Below, piece after piece: positions 1-6,727 of a stretch of DNA of 13,537 bases (position 1 is its first letter; every line of letters begins with the position of its first letter). Both the position numbers and the translations under genes were made by a program. Source of the DNA: Bacillota bacterium (GTDB lineage Bacteria; Bacillota; Clostridia; Oscillospirales; Ruminococcaceae). The notes under the pieces were generated by a model. It ran no database searches. It worked only from the letters and a program-made list of their open reading frames with translations, and was not told the origin of the DNA. The DNA lies in the NCBI GenBank assembly GCA_023439605.1, contig JAEXNS010000256.1, positions 1 to 13,537 of the forward strand, given 5' to 3'.

Positions 1-1032
1 TGTATCAGCTATCGTTAATCTTATACAAAGTGGTAAGTCAAGTGCTTTTATTTTTATTGTTCCGTTTTTGGTATGTTCAGCGGCGTTTTTTATTATGTTT
101 GATAAAGCTTCATTCAGCCATTTTTCATCTTGAAAAATACATATGTTACTGTCTATTTCTATTTTTATAGAATTGTTGTTTATGTTTATAACGGGATTGA
201 TTTCTTTTAAAGATTCATTTATAGTGTTTATTAGGGGTTGATTTTTCTTGTTGTATTTTACAAAATCAGCTTCAAGACGTGCTAATTTAAGTTGGTTTTG
301 GATTAACCAATCCAGTTTTATTATTTGATTTTCATTTGATATTATAAAGTCTTTTAAAGAATTATCTTGGACATTGTTTTTTAAGATGTCATTGTTAAGC
401 TTCAAAACAGAAAGAGGTGTTTTGATTTGGTGTGATATATCACTTATGAAATTTTTAAGATGTGTTTTGTCTAGTTTGAATTTTTCTGATGAATAATTTA
501 TTCTATCGGATAGTGTTTTTGTTGAGTAAATTAATGAATACAAATCACCATCTAAGGCATAGTCTGTTATATTTATCTTTGTGTTATCCACTATTTTATC
601 TATTATATCTACAGTTTTACGTATGTTTTTATATATCTGATTTAAGATTATAATTGGTATAAAAGAAAAGAGTATAATTAAAATAGGAAACAGAAAGCAT
701 AGAGAAAAGTTTTTATTTATATTATAATGGTTTGTTAGTAATGTTTTGTCTGTATCAATGTTTAAACCTGTTTTTGATAGTATTTTTGTTCCCTGTTTAG
801 TGTCAATATTACTTTTTAAAGATAAGGCAGAAATAATAATTGATTCACTTACGTTATTTTCTTTTAATATGGTAGCTATTTCAGTATCTCTTATATAAAG
901 TTGCTTTATATAGTTTTTTTGAGTGTTTTCCATCAGTAAATAACTTAAAAAGAAGCCTGTTAAAATGAATATTACAGCAGTAAAAATATAAATTCTAAAG
1001 TGTTTATTTGAAATAGAATTTAATCCATCCAT
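1..1032 (-). CDS. Sensor histidine kinase, partial (C-terminal end beyond window edge)
   Basis: The leftward frame is open for 344 codons up to base 1. Membrane segments lie at about residues 14-33 and 109-131, separated by an extracytoplasmic stretch of about 75 residues. The phospho-acceptor box reads FISDISHQIKTPL (195-207, His201). The N box EALSNIIKNAAEHT follows at 308-321. The frame stops at IADT, exactly where the DxG (G1) box should begin, so about 80-100 residues should lie outside the window. The start is the ATG at 1032, which overlaps the regulator gene by 13 bp and has AGGGGG about 10 nt upstream. It should autophosphorylate and pass phosphate to the regulator at 1020-1622. In related Clostridia such pairs often sit beside ABC transporters; that is inference here. 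The signal sensed is unknown. Confidence 0.9.
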   Translation of the reverse strand, partial: MDGLNSISNKHFRIYIFTAVIFILTGFFLSYLLMENTQKNYIKQLYIRDTEIATILKENNVSESIIISALSLKSNIDTKQGTKILSKTGLNIDTDKTLLTNHYNINKNFSLCFLFPILIILFSFIPIIILNQIYKNIRKTVDIIDKIVDNTKINITDYALDGDLYSLIYSTKTLSDRINYSSEKFKLDKTHLKNFISDISHQIKTPLSVLKLNNDILKNNVQDNSLKDFIISNENQIIKLDWLIQNQLKLARLEADFVKYNKKNQPLINTINESLKEINPVININNNSIKIEIDSNICIFQDEKWLNEALSNIIKNAAEHTKNGTIKIKALDLPLCIRLTIADT

Positions 1033-1622
1033 TTGTAGCCTATCCCCCTTATAGTTTTTATATGCTTTTTATCTTCCGTATCTATTTTTTCACGTAAACG
1101 ACTTATTAAAACAGAGAGGGTATTGTCATCTACAAATTCCTCTTTTGAATCCCATAAATGTGTTAAGAGTTGATTTCTAGACAATATTATGCTTGAATTA
1201 AGCTTCAAATAATTCAAAAGTTTTAGCTCATATGATGATAGAACAACATCATTTTCTTTGTTTTTAGGATAGCATCTTCTTATTATGGCTTTTATTCTTA
1301 GTAAAAGTTCATCTAGCTTAAAGGGTTTTGTTATATAATCGTCAGCCCCTATGTTAAAACCTTGTATAATTTCTTCCGATTCATCACAAGCTGTCAAAAA
1401 TATTATAGGGATATTTAATTTTTGTCTTATTTTTTTACATAAGTCATATCCGTTCCCATCAGGTAACATAATATCTAATATAATAAGCTCAACTGAGTCT
1501 ATTAAATATTCTGCATCGTTTATATTTTCTGCAGTAAAAATTTCATATCCCTCTTTTTTTAAAGCAAATTTAAGACCTAAAATAAGATCTTTATTATCTT
1601 CTACAATTAATATTTTTGTCAT
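1020..1622 (-). CDS. OmpR-family response regulator with shortened linker/platform
   Basis: The receiver domain (residues 1-115) has the acidic pair E8/D9, phospho-acceptor D50 in LIILDIMLPD, T77 and K99 in ADDYITKPF. A C-terminal winged helix (about 127-200) ends in the usual IRGIGYKWMD. At 200 aa it is shorter than the roughly 225-230 aa of this family. From IIRR to the helix-1 motif (VLSSYELKLLNYL) there are only about 10-12 residues. The second regulator in this window has about 37 there, so most of the N-terminal four-stranded beta platform is missing in frame. The ribosome site AAGGAGAG sits about 7 nt before the ATG. It is co-transcribed with the overlapping kinase gene and is probably a transcription factor for itself and linked genes; targets are unknown. 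Confidence 0.92.
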   Translation of the reverse strand: MTKILIVEDNKDLILGLKFALKKEGYEIFTAENINDAEYLIDSVELIILDIMLPDGNGYDLCKKIRQKLNIPIIFLTACDESEEIIQGFNIGADDYITKPFKLDELLLRIKAIIRRCYPKNKENDVVLSSYELKLLNYLKLNSSIILSRNQLLTHLWDSKEEFVDDNTLSVLISRLREKIDTEDKKHIKTIRGIGYKWMD

Positions 1623-1695
1623 TTTTTACTCTCTCCTTATGTAAAATAACACCAAATAAAAATGGGTTATATTTTATTTTATGTATTTAAATTCA

Positions 1696-1725
1696 ATTAT
1701 AAAAAGATTGCAAACTAGTTGCCAA
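1696..1725 (-). promoter_or_regulatory. Predicted sigma-A promoter of the regulator/kinase operon
   Basis: Read leftward, -35 TTGGCA (1725-1720) is followed by an 18-nt spacer and -10 TATAAT (1701-1696). Transcription would start near 1689, giving a 5' leader of about 65 nt before the ATG at 1622. It diverges from the promoter at 1807-1835. This is a sequence match only. Confidence 0.6.
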
Positions 1726-1749
1726 GAATTCTATAGAAAAATTGCAAAC
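1707..1749. promoter_or_regulatory. Direct repeat ATTGCAAAC over the regulator promoter (possible operator)
   Basis: ATTGCAAAC occurs at 1707-1715 and 1741-1749, 34 bp apart start to start, about three helical turns. On the leftward strand this reads GTTTGCAAT. One copy lies inside the -35/-10 spacer and the other just upstream of the -35. OmpR-type regulators commonly bind tandem direct repeats, so autoregulation is plausible. No binding evidence exists here. Confidence 0.35.
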
Positions 1750-1806
1750 CGTTAAACTCGATAAAACAAGTTGATACAATCTAAAGTTCAAATCGGTTTA
1801 ATAGGG

Positions 1807-1835
1807 TTGACAATTTGAGTTGATTATATTATAAT
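1807..1835 (+). promoter_or_regulatory. Consensus sigma-A promoter of the DUF536-type gene
   Basis: A perfect -35 TTGACA (1807-1812), a 17-nt spacer and a perfect -10 TATAAT (1830-1835). Transcription should start near 1842, leaving a leader of about 98 nt before the ATG at 1940. It is the closest consensus match noted in the window and predicts strong constitutive expression unless repressed. Confidence 0.85.
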
Positions 1836-1844
1836 ATAATTGGT

Positions 1845-1910
1845 AACTTTGTTGGTAACGTATTTAAACTAGGTTTGTGTTAAGATAAACTCGGTTGACG
1901 GAACAAAGTT
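1845..1910 (+). promoter_or_regulatory. Inverted repeat in the leader of the DUF536-type gene
   Basis: AACTTTGTT (1845-1853) pairs perfectly with AACAAAGTT (1902-1910). It starts only a few bases after the expected transcription start and closes about 48 nt, which contain the smaller pairing AAAC/GTTT near 1866-1877. The sequence TTGGTAAC also occurs twice (1840-1847 and 1852-1859). The structure ends about 14 nt before the AGGAG ribosome site (1924-1928). It could stabilise the mRNA or be an operator; neither is shown. Confidence 0.4.
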
Positions 1911-1939
1911 TCAAAACTAGAAAAGGAGAATAGCATAGA

Positions 1940-2464
1940 ATGAACAACCATATTACCATAAAAGAGTTTGCAACACTAGCAAACGTTACAACCCAGGCTG
2001 TTTACAAAAGATTAAACCAATCAGATGGCCAAATGAATGAGTTTGTAAAAATGGAAGGTAAAATAAAGCTGATTAGCAAAGAAGCATTGAAGCTTTTTGC
2101 TGATTATAAAACAGTTGAAAATGTTGCAAACGAAGAAAAAAAAGTTGAAACGGAATTAAACTCAAATATAGAGAAGTTAAAAAGTGAAACGGTTGATATA
2201 TTGTTTAAGCAGTTAGAAACAAAAGATACGCAAATAGGTCAACTTATTGATTCAAATAAATTTCAATATGAAAACATGAAAAGTCAACTTGACATGAAAG
2301 ATAAACAAATAATTGAGTTGCAGAAACTACTTGATCAACAACAACAACTACATAGACAGGAACAAGAAAATATTAAGCTGTTGACAGTAGATGAAACTGC
2401 AAAAAATAAAAAAGGTATATTTAAAAAACTCTTTAAAAAAAATAAAGTTGAATTACAATATTAA
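1940..2464 (+). CDS. Helix-turn-helix/coiled-coil protein, DUF536 (plasmid replication-associated) type
   Basis: The 174-aa product has a predicted N-terminal DNA-binding fold (about 4-52: ITIKEFATLANVTTQAVYKRL), similar to excisionase/MerR-like HTH domains. A long glutamine- and lysine-rich coiled coil follows (about 64-148). It contains two KDxQI units, KDTQI (95-99) and KDKQI (120-124), and the segment LLDQQQQL (130-137). This pattern is typical of the DUF536 C-terminal region found in proteins linked to theta-type plasmid replication in Firmicutes. The tail (156-169) is strongly basic, with an amphipathic KKGIFKKLFKK. AGGAG lies 11 nt before the ATG. No replication initiator or partition gene is adjacent, so this may be a plasmid or element remnant, or a domesticated DNA-binding regulator. 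Family assignment is by remembered motif, not by a search. Confidence 0.8.
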   Translation: MNNHITIKEFATLANVTTQAVYKRLNQSDGQMNEFVKMEGKIKLISKEALKLFADYKTVENVANEEKKVETELNSNIEKLKSETVDILFKQLETKDTQIGQLIDSNKFQYENMKSQLDMKDKQIIELQKLLDQQQQLHRQEQENIKLLTVDETAKNKKGIFKKLFKKNKVELQY

Positions 2465-2466
2465 AA

Positions 2467-2511
2467 TAAATTTAAAAGTCGAAACTAAAAATGTTTCGAC
2501 TTTTAAATTTA
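2467..2511. terminator. Perfect 19-bp bidirectional intrinsic terminator
   Basis: A 19-bp perfect inverted repeat (arms 2467-2485 and 2493-2511) flanks a 7-nt loop. It has a GTCGAAAC core and runs of A and T at both ends. It begins 2 bp after the stop of the rightward gene and ends 11 bp before the stop of leftward prmC, so it can serve both convergent transcripts. Confidence 0.9.
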
Positions 2512-2521
2512 TCAAAGGAAG

Positions 2522-3379
2522 TTAAGTAGTTGGTTTATAAGTTGCAGAAACAACACGTATTATTCCTGTTAAATCTCGTATAGTTTGTATATCAGTAAAA
2601 CCGGTGTTTAGAAGTATGTTTGCAACATCGTTTTCTTGACCTATTCCTATTTCATAAGATATTATACCGTTTTGCTTTAAACACTTTTTCCATATCTTTG
2701 AGATAGAAGTATAAAATTGCAAACCATCGTCTCCTCCAAATAAAGCAAGATTAGGTTCATGCTTAACTTCTTCCTGTAAGTTGCAAATATCATTTTTAGT
2801 TAAATAGGGAGGGTTGGAAACTATAATATCAAAGTTTTCAAAATAATTTGTGAAATCCTTATTTAGTACGTCTCCCTCAAAAACAGTTACATTTGAGTTG
2901 TTAAGTTTAATGTTCTGAGTTAAGTAGTTTAAAGCTTCTTTTGAAAATTCTACAGCACAAACTGTTGAATTTGGTAACATCTTTTCTAAAGTTATTGCTA
3001 TACATCCACTTCCGGAACACAAATCAAGTATCCTTGGGTTTTTAATGGAGTTTGCAACAGAAATTATATATTCAACTAGAGTTTCTGTATCTTGTCTAGG
3101 AATTAAAACACCTTCACCAACTAAAAACTTAAAGCCATAAAACTCCCATTCCCCTAAAATATATTGCAGGGGATAGCCAGAGCTTCTTTTTTTTACGATG
3201 TCAGATATTTTGTGTAAAAGTTTCTCATCAACCATCTGATTACCATTTAAAAGTAGTTGATTGAAGTTTATATTAAAAACATGTTGTATGATACACTTCG
3301 ACTCAAAGATATAGCTTTCAATCTTTGCTTTTTCCAACAAGGATTTTGTGTTTGTATAAAGTTCACTTAAGGTTACCAC
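2522..3379 (-). CDS. prmC: Peptide chain release factor N5-glutamine methyltransferase
   Basis: PrmC/HemK methylates the glutamine of the GGQ motif of release factors RF1 and RF2, using S-adenosylmethionine. The 285-aa protein has the usual length. The small N-terminal helical domain is followed by YPLQYILGEWEFYG (69-82) and VLIPRQDTE (91-99). The AdoMet motif is DLCSGSGCIAI (119-129), the catalytic NPPY is at 189-192, and EVKHEPNLAL follows (204-213). The start is GTG at 3379, not ATG: GGAGG sits 7 nt upstream and the codon overlaps the last 7 bp of yqhQ, which implies translational coupling. In many Clostridia yqhQ-prmC is followed by prfA; here the convergent terminator follows instead. 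It is the last gene of the leftward operon. Confidence 0.95.
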   Translation of the reverse strand: MVTLSELYTNTKSLLEKAKIESYIFESKCIIQHVFNINFNQLLLNGNQMVDEKLLHKISDIVKKRSSGYPLQYILGEWEFYGFKFLVGEGVLIPRQDTETLVEYIISVANSIKNPRILDLCSGSGCIAITLEKMLPNSTVCAVEFSKEALNYLTQNIKLNNSNVTVFEGDVLNKDFTNYFENFDIIVSNPPYLTKNDICNLQEEVKHEPNLALFGGDDGLQFYTSISKIWKKCLKQNGIISYEIGIGQENDVANILLNTGFTDIQTIRDLTGIIRVVSATYKPTT

Positions 3380-4329
3380 TGATCATCCTCCAAGTTATCT
3401 GGAATACATGGTGTAACTGCAGCTATAGCAATTTCTATTTGTTTATCATCTGGCTCCTTGGTTGTCAACCTTTGAAGTTGTAAACCTGGAGAAGAAATAA
3501 ATCTTGTGAAAGCATTATTGTTTCTTCCAGCTAAACGAATAAATTCATATGAAATACCAATTATCAAAGGCAATAGCGCGGTTTGTACTAACAATCTATA
3601 GACTATTTTTAAAGCTTGTGAAACTTCTTCAAACCTTGGTATAAATGAAAAAACAAAAATGCTGGTAAATAAAGATATTAAAAGAAAGCTTGTTCCACAT
3701 CTAGGATGAAATCTAGAATGTTTTTTTATATTTTCAACAGTTAATTCATCGCCAGCTTCTAGACATGCAATAGTTTTGTGCTCTGCACCATGATATTGAT
3801 ATGTCCTTTTAATATCCTTTAGCAAAGAAGTAACACCAAGATATCCAATAAAAATTGTAATCTTAACTAGGCCTTCAACAATTGTTCTTAAAACGCTTGA
3901 GTTTGCCAAGGGTTTTGTAATAAGTGTAGGTATAAATTTAAATAGAAACAAACTTAATACCAAACCAAAAACCAGGGCAATAATGGATACTATATTCATT
4001 AACTTATCACCTAATTTATCGGTTAACCATTTTTCAAACTTAGACATTTCTTCTTCTTCGCTATCGTCATCAAGCTGTTTATCTGCGGACTTCATCAAAC
4101 ATTTGTATCCTGTAATCATGGAAGAAACGAAATTAAAAGAACCACGTATAAAAGGTGTTTTTTTATACCATGGATTTTTTTTAGGATCTTTCTCATCCCA
4201 TACTTCTAGATCTATTTCCCCATTTGGCAAACGACATGCCATAGCGGATTTATAAACACCCTTCATCATTATTCCTTCAATTAATGCCTGTCCGCCTATT
4301 TTTGACTTGTGAGTTTTATCTTTGCTCAT
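3373..4329 (-). CDS. yqhQ: DUF1385 membrane protein YqhQ
   Basis: The 318-aa product carries the DUF1385 hallmarks: GGQALIEGIMM (12-22), YHGAEHKT (179-186) and RFHPRCGTSFL (206-216). Near the C-terminus is PGLQLQRLTTKEPDD (281-295). Predicted membrane segments lie at about 111-137, 151-171, 213-231 and 246-264. An acidic stretch (DDDSEEEE, 87-94) precedes the first. The biochemical role of this family is not established to my knowledge; conserved His and Cys residues suggest metal or redox chemistry, which is inference. The ribosome site GGAGGATG lies just after the last codons of the upstream kinase gene and includes its stop codon; only 7 nt separate the two genes. The downstream prmC overlaps by 7 bp. 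Confidence 0.93.
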   Translation of the reverse strand: MSKDKTHKSKIGGQALIEGIMMKGVYKSAMACRLPNGEIDLEVWDEKDPKKNPWYKKTPFIRGSFNFVSSMITGYKCLMKSADKQLDDDSEEEEMSKFEKWLTDKLGDKLMNIVSIIALVFGLVLSLFLFKFIPTLITKPLANSSVLRTIVEGLVKITIFIGYLGVTSLLKDIKRTYQYHGAEHKTIACLEAGDELTVENIKKHSRFHPRCGTSFLLISLFTSIFVFSFIPRFEEVSQALKIVYRLLVQTALLPLIIGISYEFIRLAGRNNNAFTRFISSPGLQLQRLTTKEPDDKQIEIAIAAVTPCIPDNLEDDQW

Positions 4330-4336
4330 AAAAACT

Positions 4337-5794
4337 TCATCCTCCAGTTGTTATTTTGTTGTCTTTATTCTCGCTTTTTTGTATAGGTAAAGTAATAATA
4401 ACAGTAGTACCAACGCCTTCTTTACTTAGTATATCTATAGACCCATTGTGCATGGTTATTATTTCGTTTGCAACCGCCAAACCAATACCAGAACCACGTT
4501 TTGTATGATTTGCTTTATAAAATTTGGTTTTGATTTTAGGTAAATCGACTTCTTTTATTCCACAGCCGGTATCTTGGATTAAAATATGAATGTTATCTTT
4601 ATTTTGATTTTCGCCTTGAGATGCTTCAATTGTAATCGTACCATTTTGAGAATTATACTTTAAAGCATTATCAATTATATTAATAAAAACCTGTCTTAAT
4701 CTATTTTTGTCTCCATAAACAAAAGGGAGCATTTCAGGAGCATTATAAATTATTTCAATTTTATCACGCTTAGCCTTTTCTGTATATATCAAAAGGGCGT
4801 CTTCCAGTTCAGCAAGAATATCTATAGTTGAAAGATTAAGCGTAAATTTACCACTTTGTATTCTAGAAAAGTCAAGAAGTTCCTCAACCATTTGAGACAA
4901 TCTTTCAGTTTCGTTTATAATAACATGAATACCTTTTTTCATAGTAATAGTATCATTATCTTCAGTCAATGTTTCAGCCCAGCCTTTTATAGCAGTCAAT
5001 GGTGTTCTTAGTTCATGTGAGACTGAAGAAATGAATTCATTTTTCATATTTTCAGTGTTGGAGAGTTCATCGGCCATATGATTTATAGCACGACATAAAT
5101 CACCTATTTCATCTTCTGAATTATTTTCTATTCTTATTGAAAAATCCCCCATTGCAAACTTACCAGCAGTATTACTTATTTGTTGAATAGGTTTTACGAT
5201 TGAACTTACAAAATAGAAACCCGTTAAAATCAGCAGAAACAAAACAACCAAGCAACATATAACAACTAAGACAATTAAGTTGAAAACATAGTTGTCAACT
5301 TCGGATAAAGAGACAACAATTCTCATTGCATTAAAATCAGTATCTAAATCTGCTATGGAATAGGTAACAGACATCACCTTTTCTCCACTTTCTGTTCTTC
5401 CTATCCAATACCCAGTCTTTACTTCGCTTTCCATAGCCATTTTGTAATCTTGTTCAAGTAGTGTAGAGGTTGCGGAAAAGCCAGAAGAGGTGAGAACAAT
5501 ATTTCCTTTAGAATTTACAGCCATAAGCTCCATATGATTTTTATCAGAAAAATTTTCAACTATATTTTTTACCTCAGTTGCAAAGTTTTTAGTTGAGTCG
5601 GTTGCATATCGGTTTAAAATACCTGTTACAGAGTTTAACTTTGAAGAGATATATTGCTGTGTGGAACTGTAATAATAATTTTGAACTCCAAAAATTAATG
5701 AAGCAAGTATAATTAGCAGAATAAGCAGTAAAACACCAAGATTATTAATTATCCATCTTGAAGTAATACTATTTTTAGAGATTCTGCGTTTCAT
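4337..5794 (-). CDS. Sensor histidine kinase with HAMP domain
   Basis: A complete 485-aa kinase. TM1 (about 17-37) and TM2 (about 169-196) flank an extracytoplasmic sensor domain of about 130 residues. A HAMP domain (about 197-250) starts at SSIVKPIQQIS. The dimerisation box is FISSVSHELRTPL (254-266, His260). N box INIIDNALKYN (371-381), G1 DTGCGI (408-413), F box KFYKA (424-428) and G2 GSGIGLA (434-440) are all present, so it should be active. It lacks a PAS domain, unlike WalK/PhoR-type kinases. AGGAGGGG precedes the ATG closely. It follows the regulator gene by 45 bp and should phosphorylate that regulator. The stimulus is unknown, but co-transcription with a lipoprotein hints at an envelope signal. 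Confidence 0.95.
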   Translation of the reverse strand: MKRRISKNSITSRWIINNLGVLLLILLIILASLIFGVQNYYYSSTQQYISSKLNSVTGILNRYATDSTKNFATEVKNIVENFSDKNHMELMAVNSKGNIVLTSSGFSATSTLLEQDYKMAMESEVKTGYWIGRTESGEKVMSVTYSIADLDTDFNAMRIVVSLSEVDNYVFNLIVLVVICCLVVLFLLILTGFYFVSSIVKPIQQISNTAGKFAMGDFSIRIENNSEDEIGDLCRAINHMADELSNTENMKNEFISSVSHELRTPLTAIKGWAETLTEDNDTITMKKGIHVIINETERLSQMVEELLDFSRIQSGKFTLNLSTIDILAELEDALLIYTEKAKRDKIEIIYNAPEMLPFVYGDKNRLRQVFINIIDNALKYNSQNGTITIEASQGENQNKDNIHILIQDTGCGIKEVDLPKIKTKFYKANHTKRGSGIGLAVANEIITMHNGSIDILSKEGVGTTVIITLPIQKSENKDNKITTGG

Positions 5795-5839
5795 TTTTCC
5801 CCTCCTATGTAAATGGAATGATTTTTTAAAGAGTAAAAA

Positions 5840-6535
5840 TTATTCATTCCACTTATATCCATACCCCCAAATTGTCATAATATATTCAGGATTTGAGGGT
5901 TCATCTTCAATTTTCATTCTTATTCTTCTTATATTTACATCCACAATTTTATCGTCACCATAGTATGATTCGCCCCATATTTGATTTAGTATGCTTGTTC
6001 TGTCTAGTGCTGTATTTTTGTTATTCATAAAATATTCTAGAATTTGATATTCTACTTGAGTCAAATCTACTAAAAATCCGTTTTTAGTAACTGTACGGCT
6101 TTTTAAATTAATGACAAAAGGACCGGATTCGATAATTGGGGAATTTTCATCCTTTATAAAACTCATACAAACTCGTCTGTAGATAGCGTCAACACGTGCT
6201 GTAAGTTCAGAAGGGGAGAAAGGTTTGGTTATATAATCATCTGCCCCAATCATTAGACCGCTTACTTTATCCATTTCCTGAGTTTTTGCTGAAAGCATTA
6301 TAATTCCTAAGGTAGAACTTTTTTCTCGAAGTTTTTTACATACAGTGAAACCATCTATTCCTGGCATCATGATATCAAGAAGTGCAACATCAAAACTTCC
6401 ATGTTCATTTTCAAAGACTTTCAAAGCGTCTTCGCCACAATTTACATCAATAACTTCGTAACCAGCTCTTTTTAAATTTATAACAACAAAGTCTCTGATT
6501 ACGTCTTCGTCTTCACAAACAAGTATCCTTTTCAT
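5840..6535 (-). CDS. OmpR/PhoB-family response regulator
   Basis: A full-length 231-aa regulator. The receiver domain has E8/D9/E10/D11, phospho-acceptor D54 in ALLDIMMPG, S82 at the usual T/S switch position and K104 in ADDYITKPF. The C-terminal winged helix (about 130-231) includes LTQVEYQILEYF, the recognition-helix region DVNIRRIRMKIE and the terminal WGYGYKWNE. AGAAGGAGA lies about 5 nt before the ATG. It is the cognate partner of the kinase 45 bp downstream. Repeat copy A lies in the 192-bp gap between it and the lipoprotein gene upstream. No clear promoter was found in that gap, so I infer read-through from the promoter at 8121-8149. Confidence 0.95.
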   Translation of the reverse strand: MKRILVCEDEDVIRDFVVINLKRAGYEVIDVNCGEDALKVFENEHGSFDVALLDIMMPGIDGFTVCKKLREKSSTLGIIMLSAKTQEMDKVSGLMIGADDYITKPFSPSELTARVDAIYRRVCMSFIKDENSPIIESGPFVINLKSRTVTKNGFLVDLTQVEYQILEYFMNNKNTALDRTSILNQIWGESYYGDDKIVDVNIRRIRMKIEDEPSNPEYIMTIWGYGYKWNE

Positions 6536-6591
6536 AATATTCTCCTTCTGTAGATTAAATATGTATATATTTTGATAAATAGATTTTAGTT

Positions 6592-6707
6592 TTACTATTC
6601 AGTCTATGTATAGGTTGGAGACATTTTACCGAAGGTCTAGGGCGGATCGGAAAGCCCGGTCGACTCCGTAGAGTCGAAACCTCTGTAAAAAATCGCAAAC
6701 TTTAATT
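6592..6707 (-). repeat. Interspersed two-hairpin repeat, copy A
   Basis: Read leftward it matches the family through its whole length: head, core and tail ending in AATAGTAA. Hairpin 1 (6676-6661) is a perfect CGACTC/GAGTCG stem with loop TACG instead of TGCG. Hairpin 2 keeps its CGG/CCG tip but is mismatched at the base. The GACCTTCGGTAAAAT segment is intact. It lies in the sense strand between the lipoprotein and response regulator genes, so it would be transcribed within the operon. Confidence 0.85.
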
Positions 6708-6727
6708 TTAGGAAGTATAATAACATT

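Noticed and set aside
1351..1644. Rightward 97-codon open frame
   Set aside because: It lies antisense over the response regulator, has no ribosome site and its translation resembles nothing; it is a shadow of the real gene.
3983..4255. Rightward 90-codon open frame
   Set aside because: It lies antisense within yqhQ; the low-complexity serine run mirrors the acidic stretch on the other strand.
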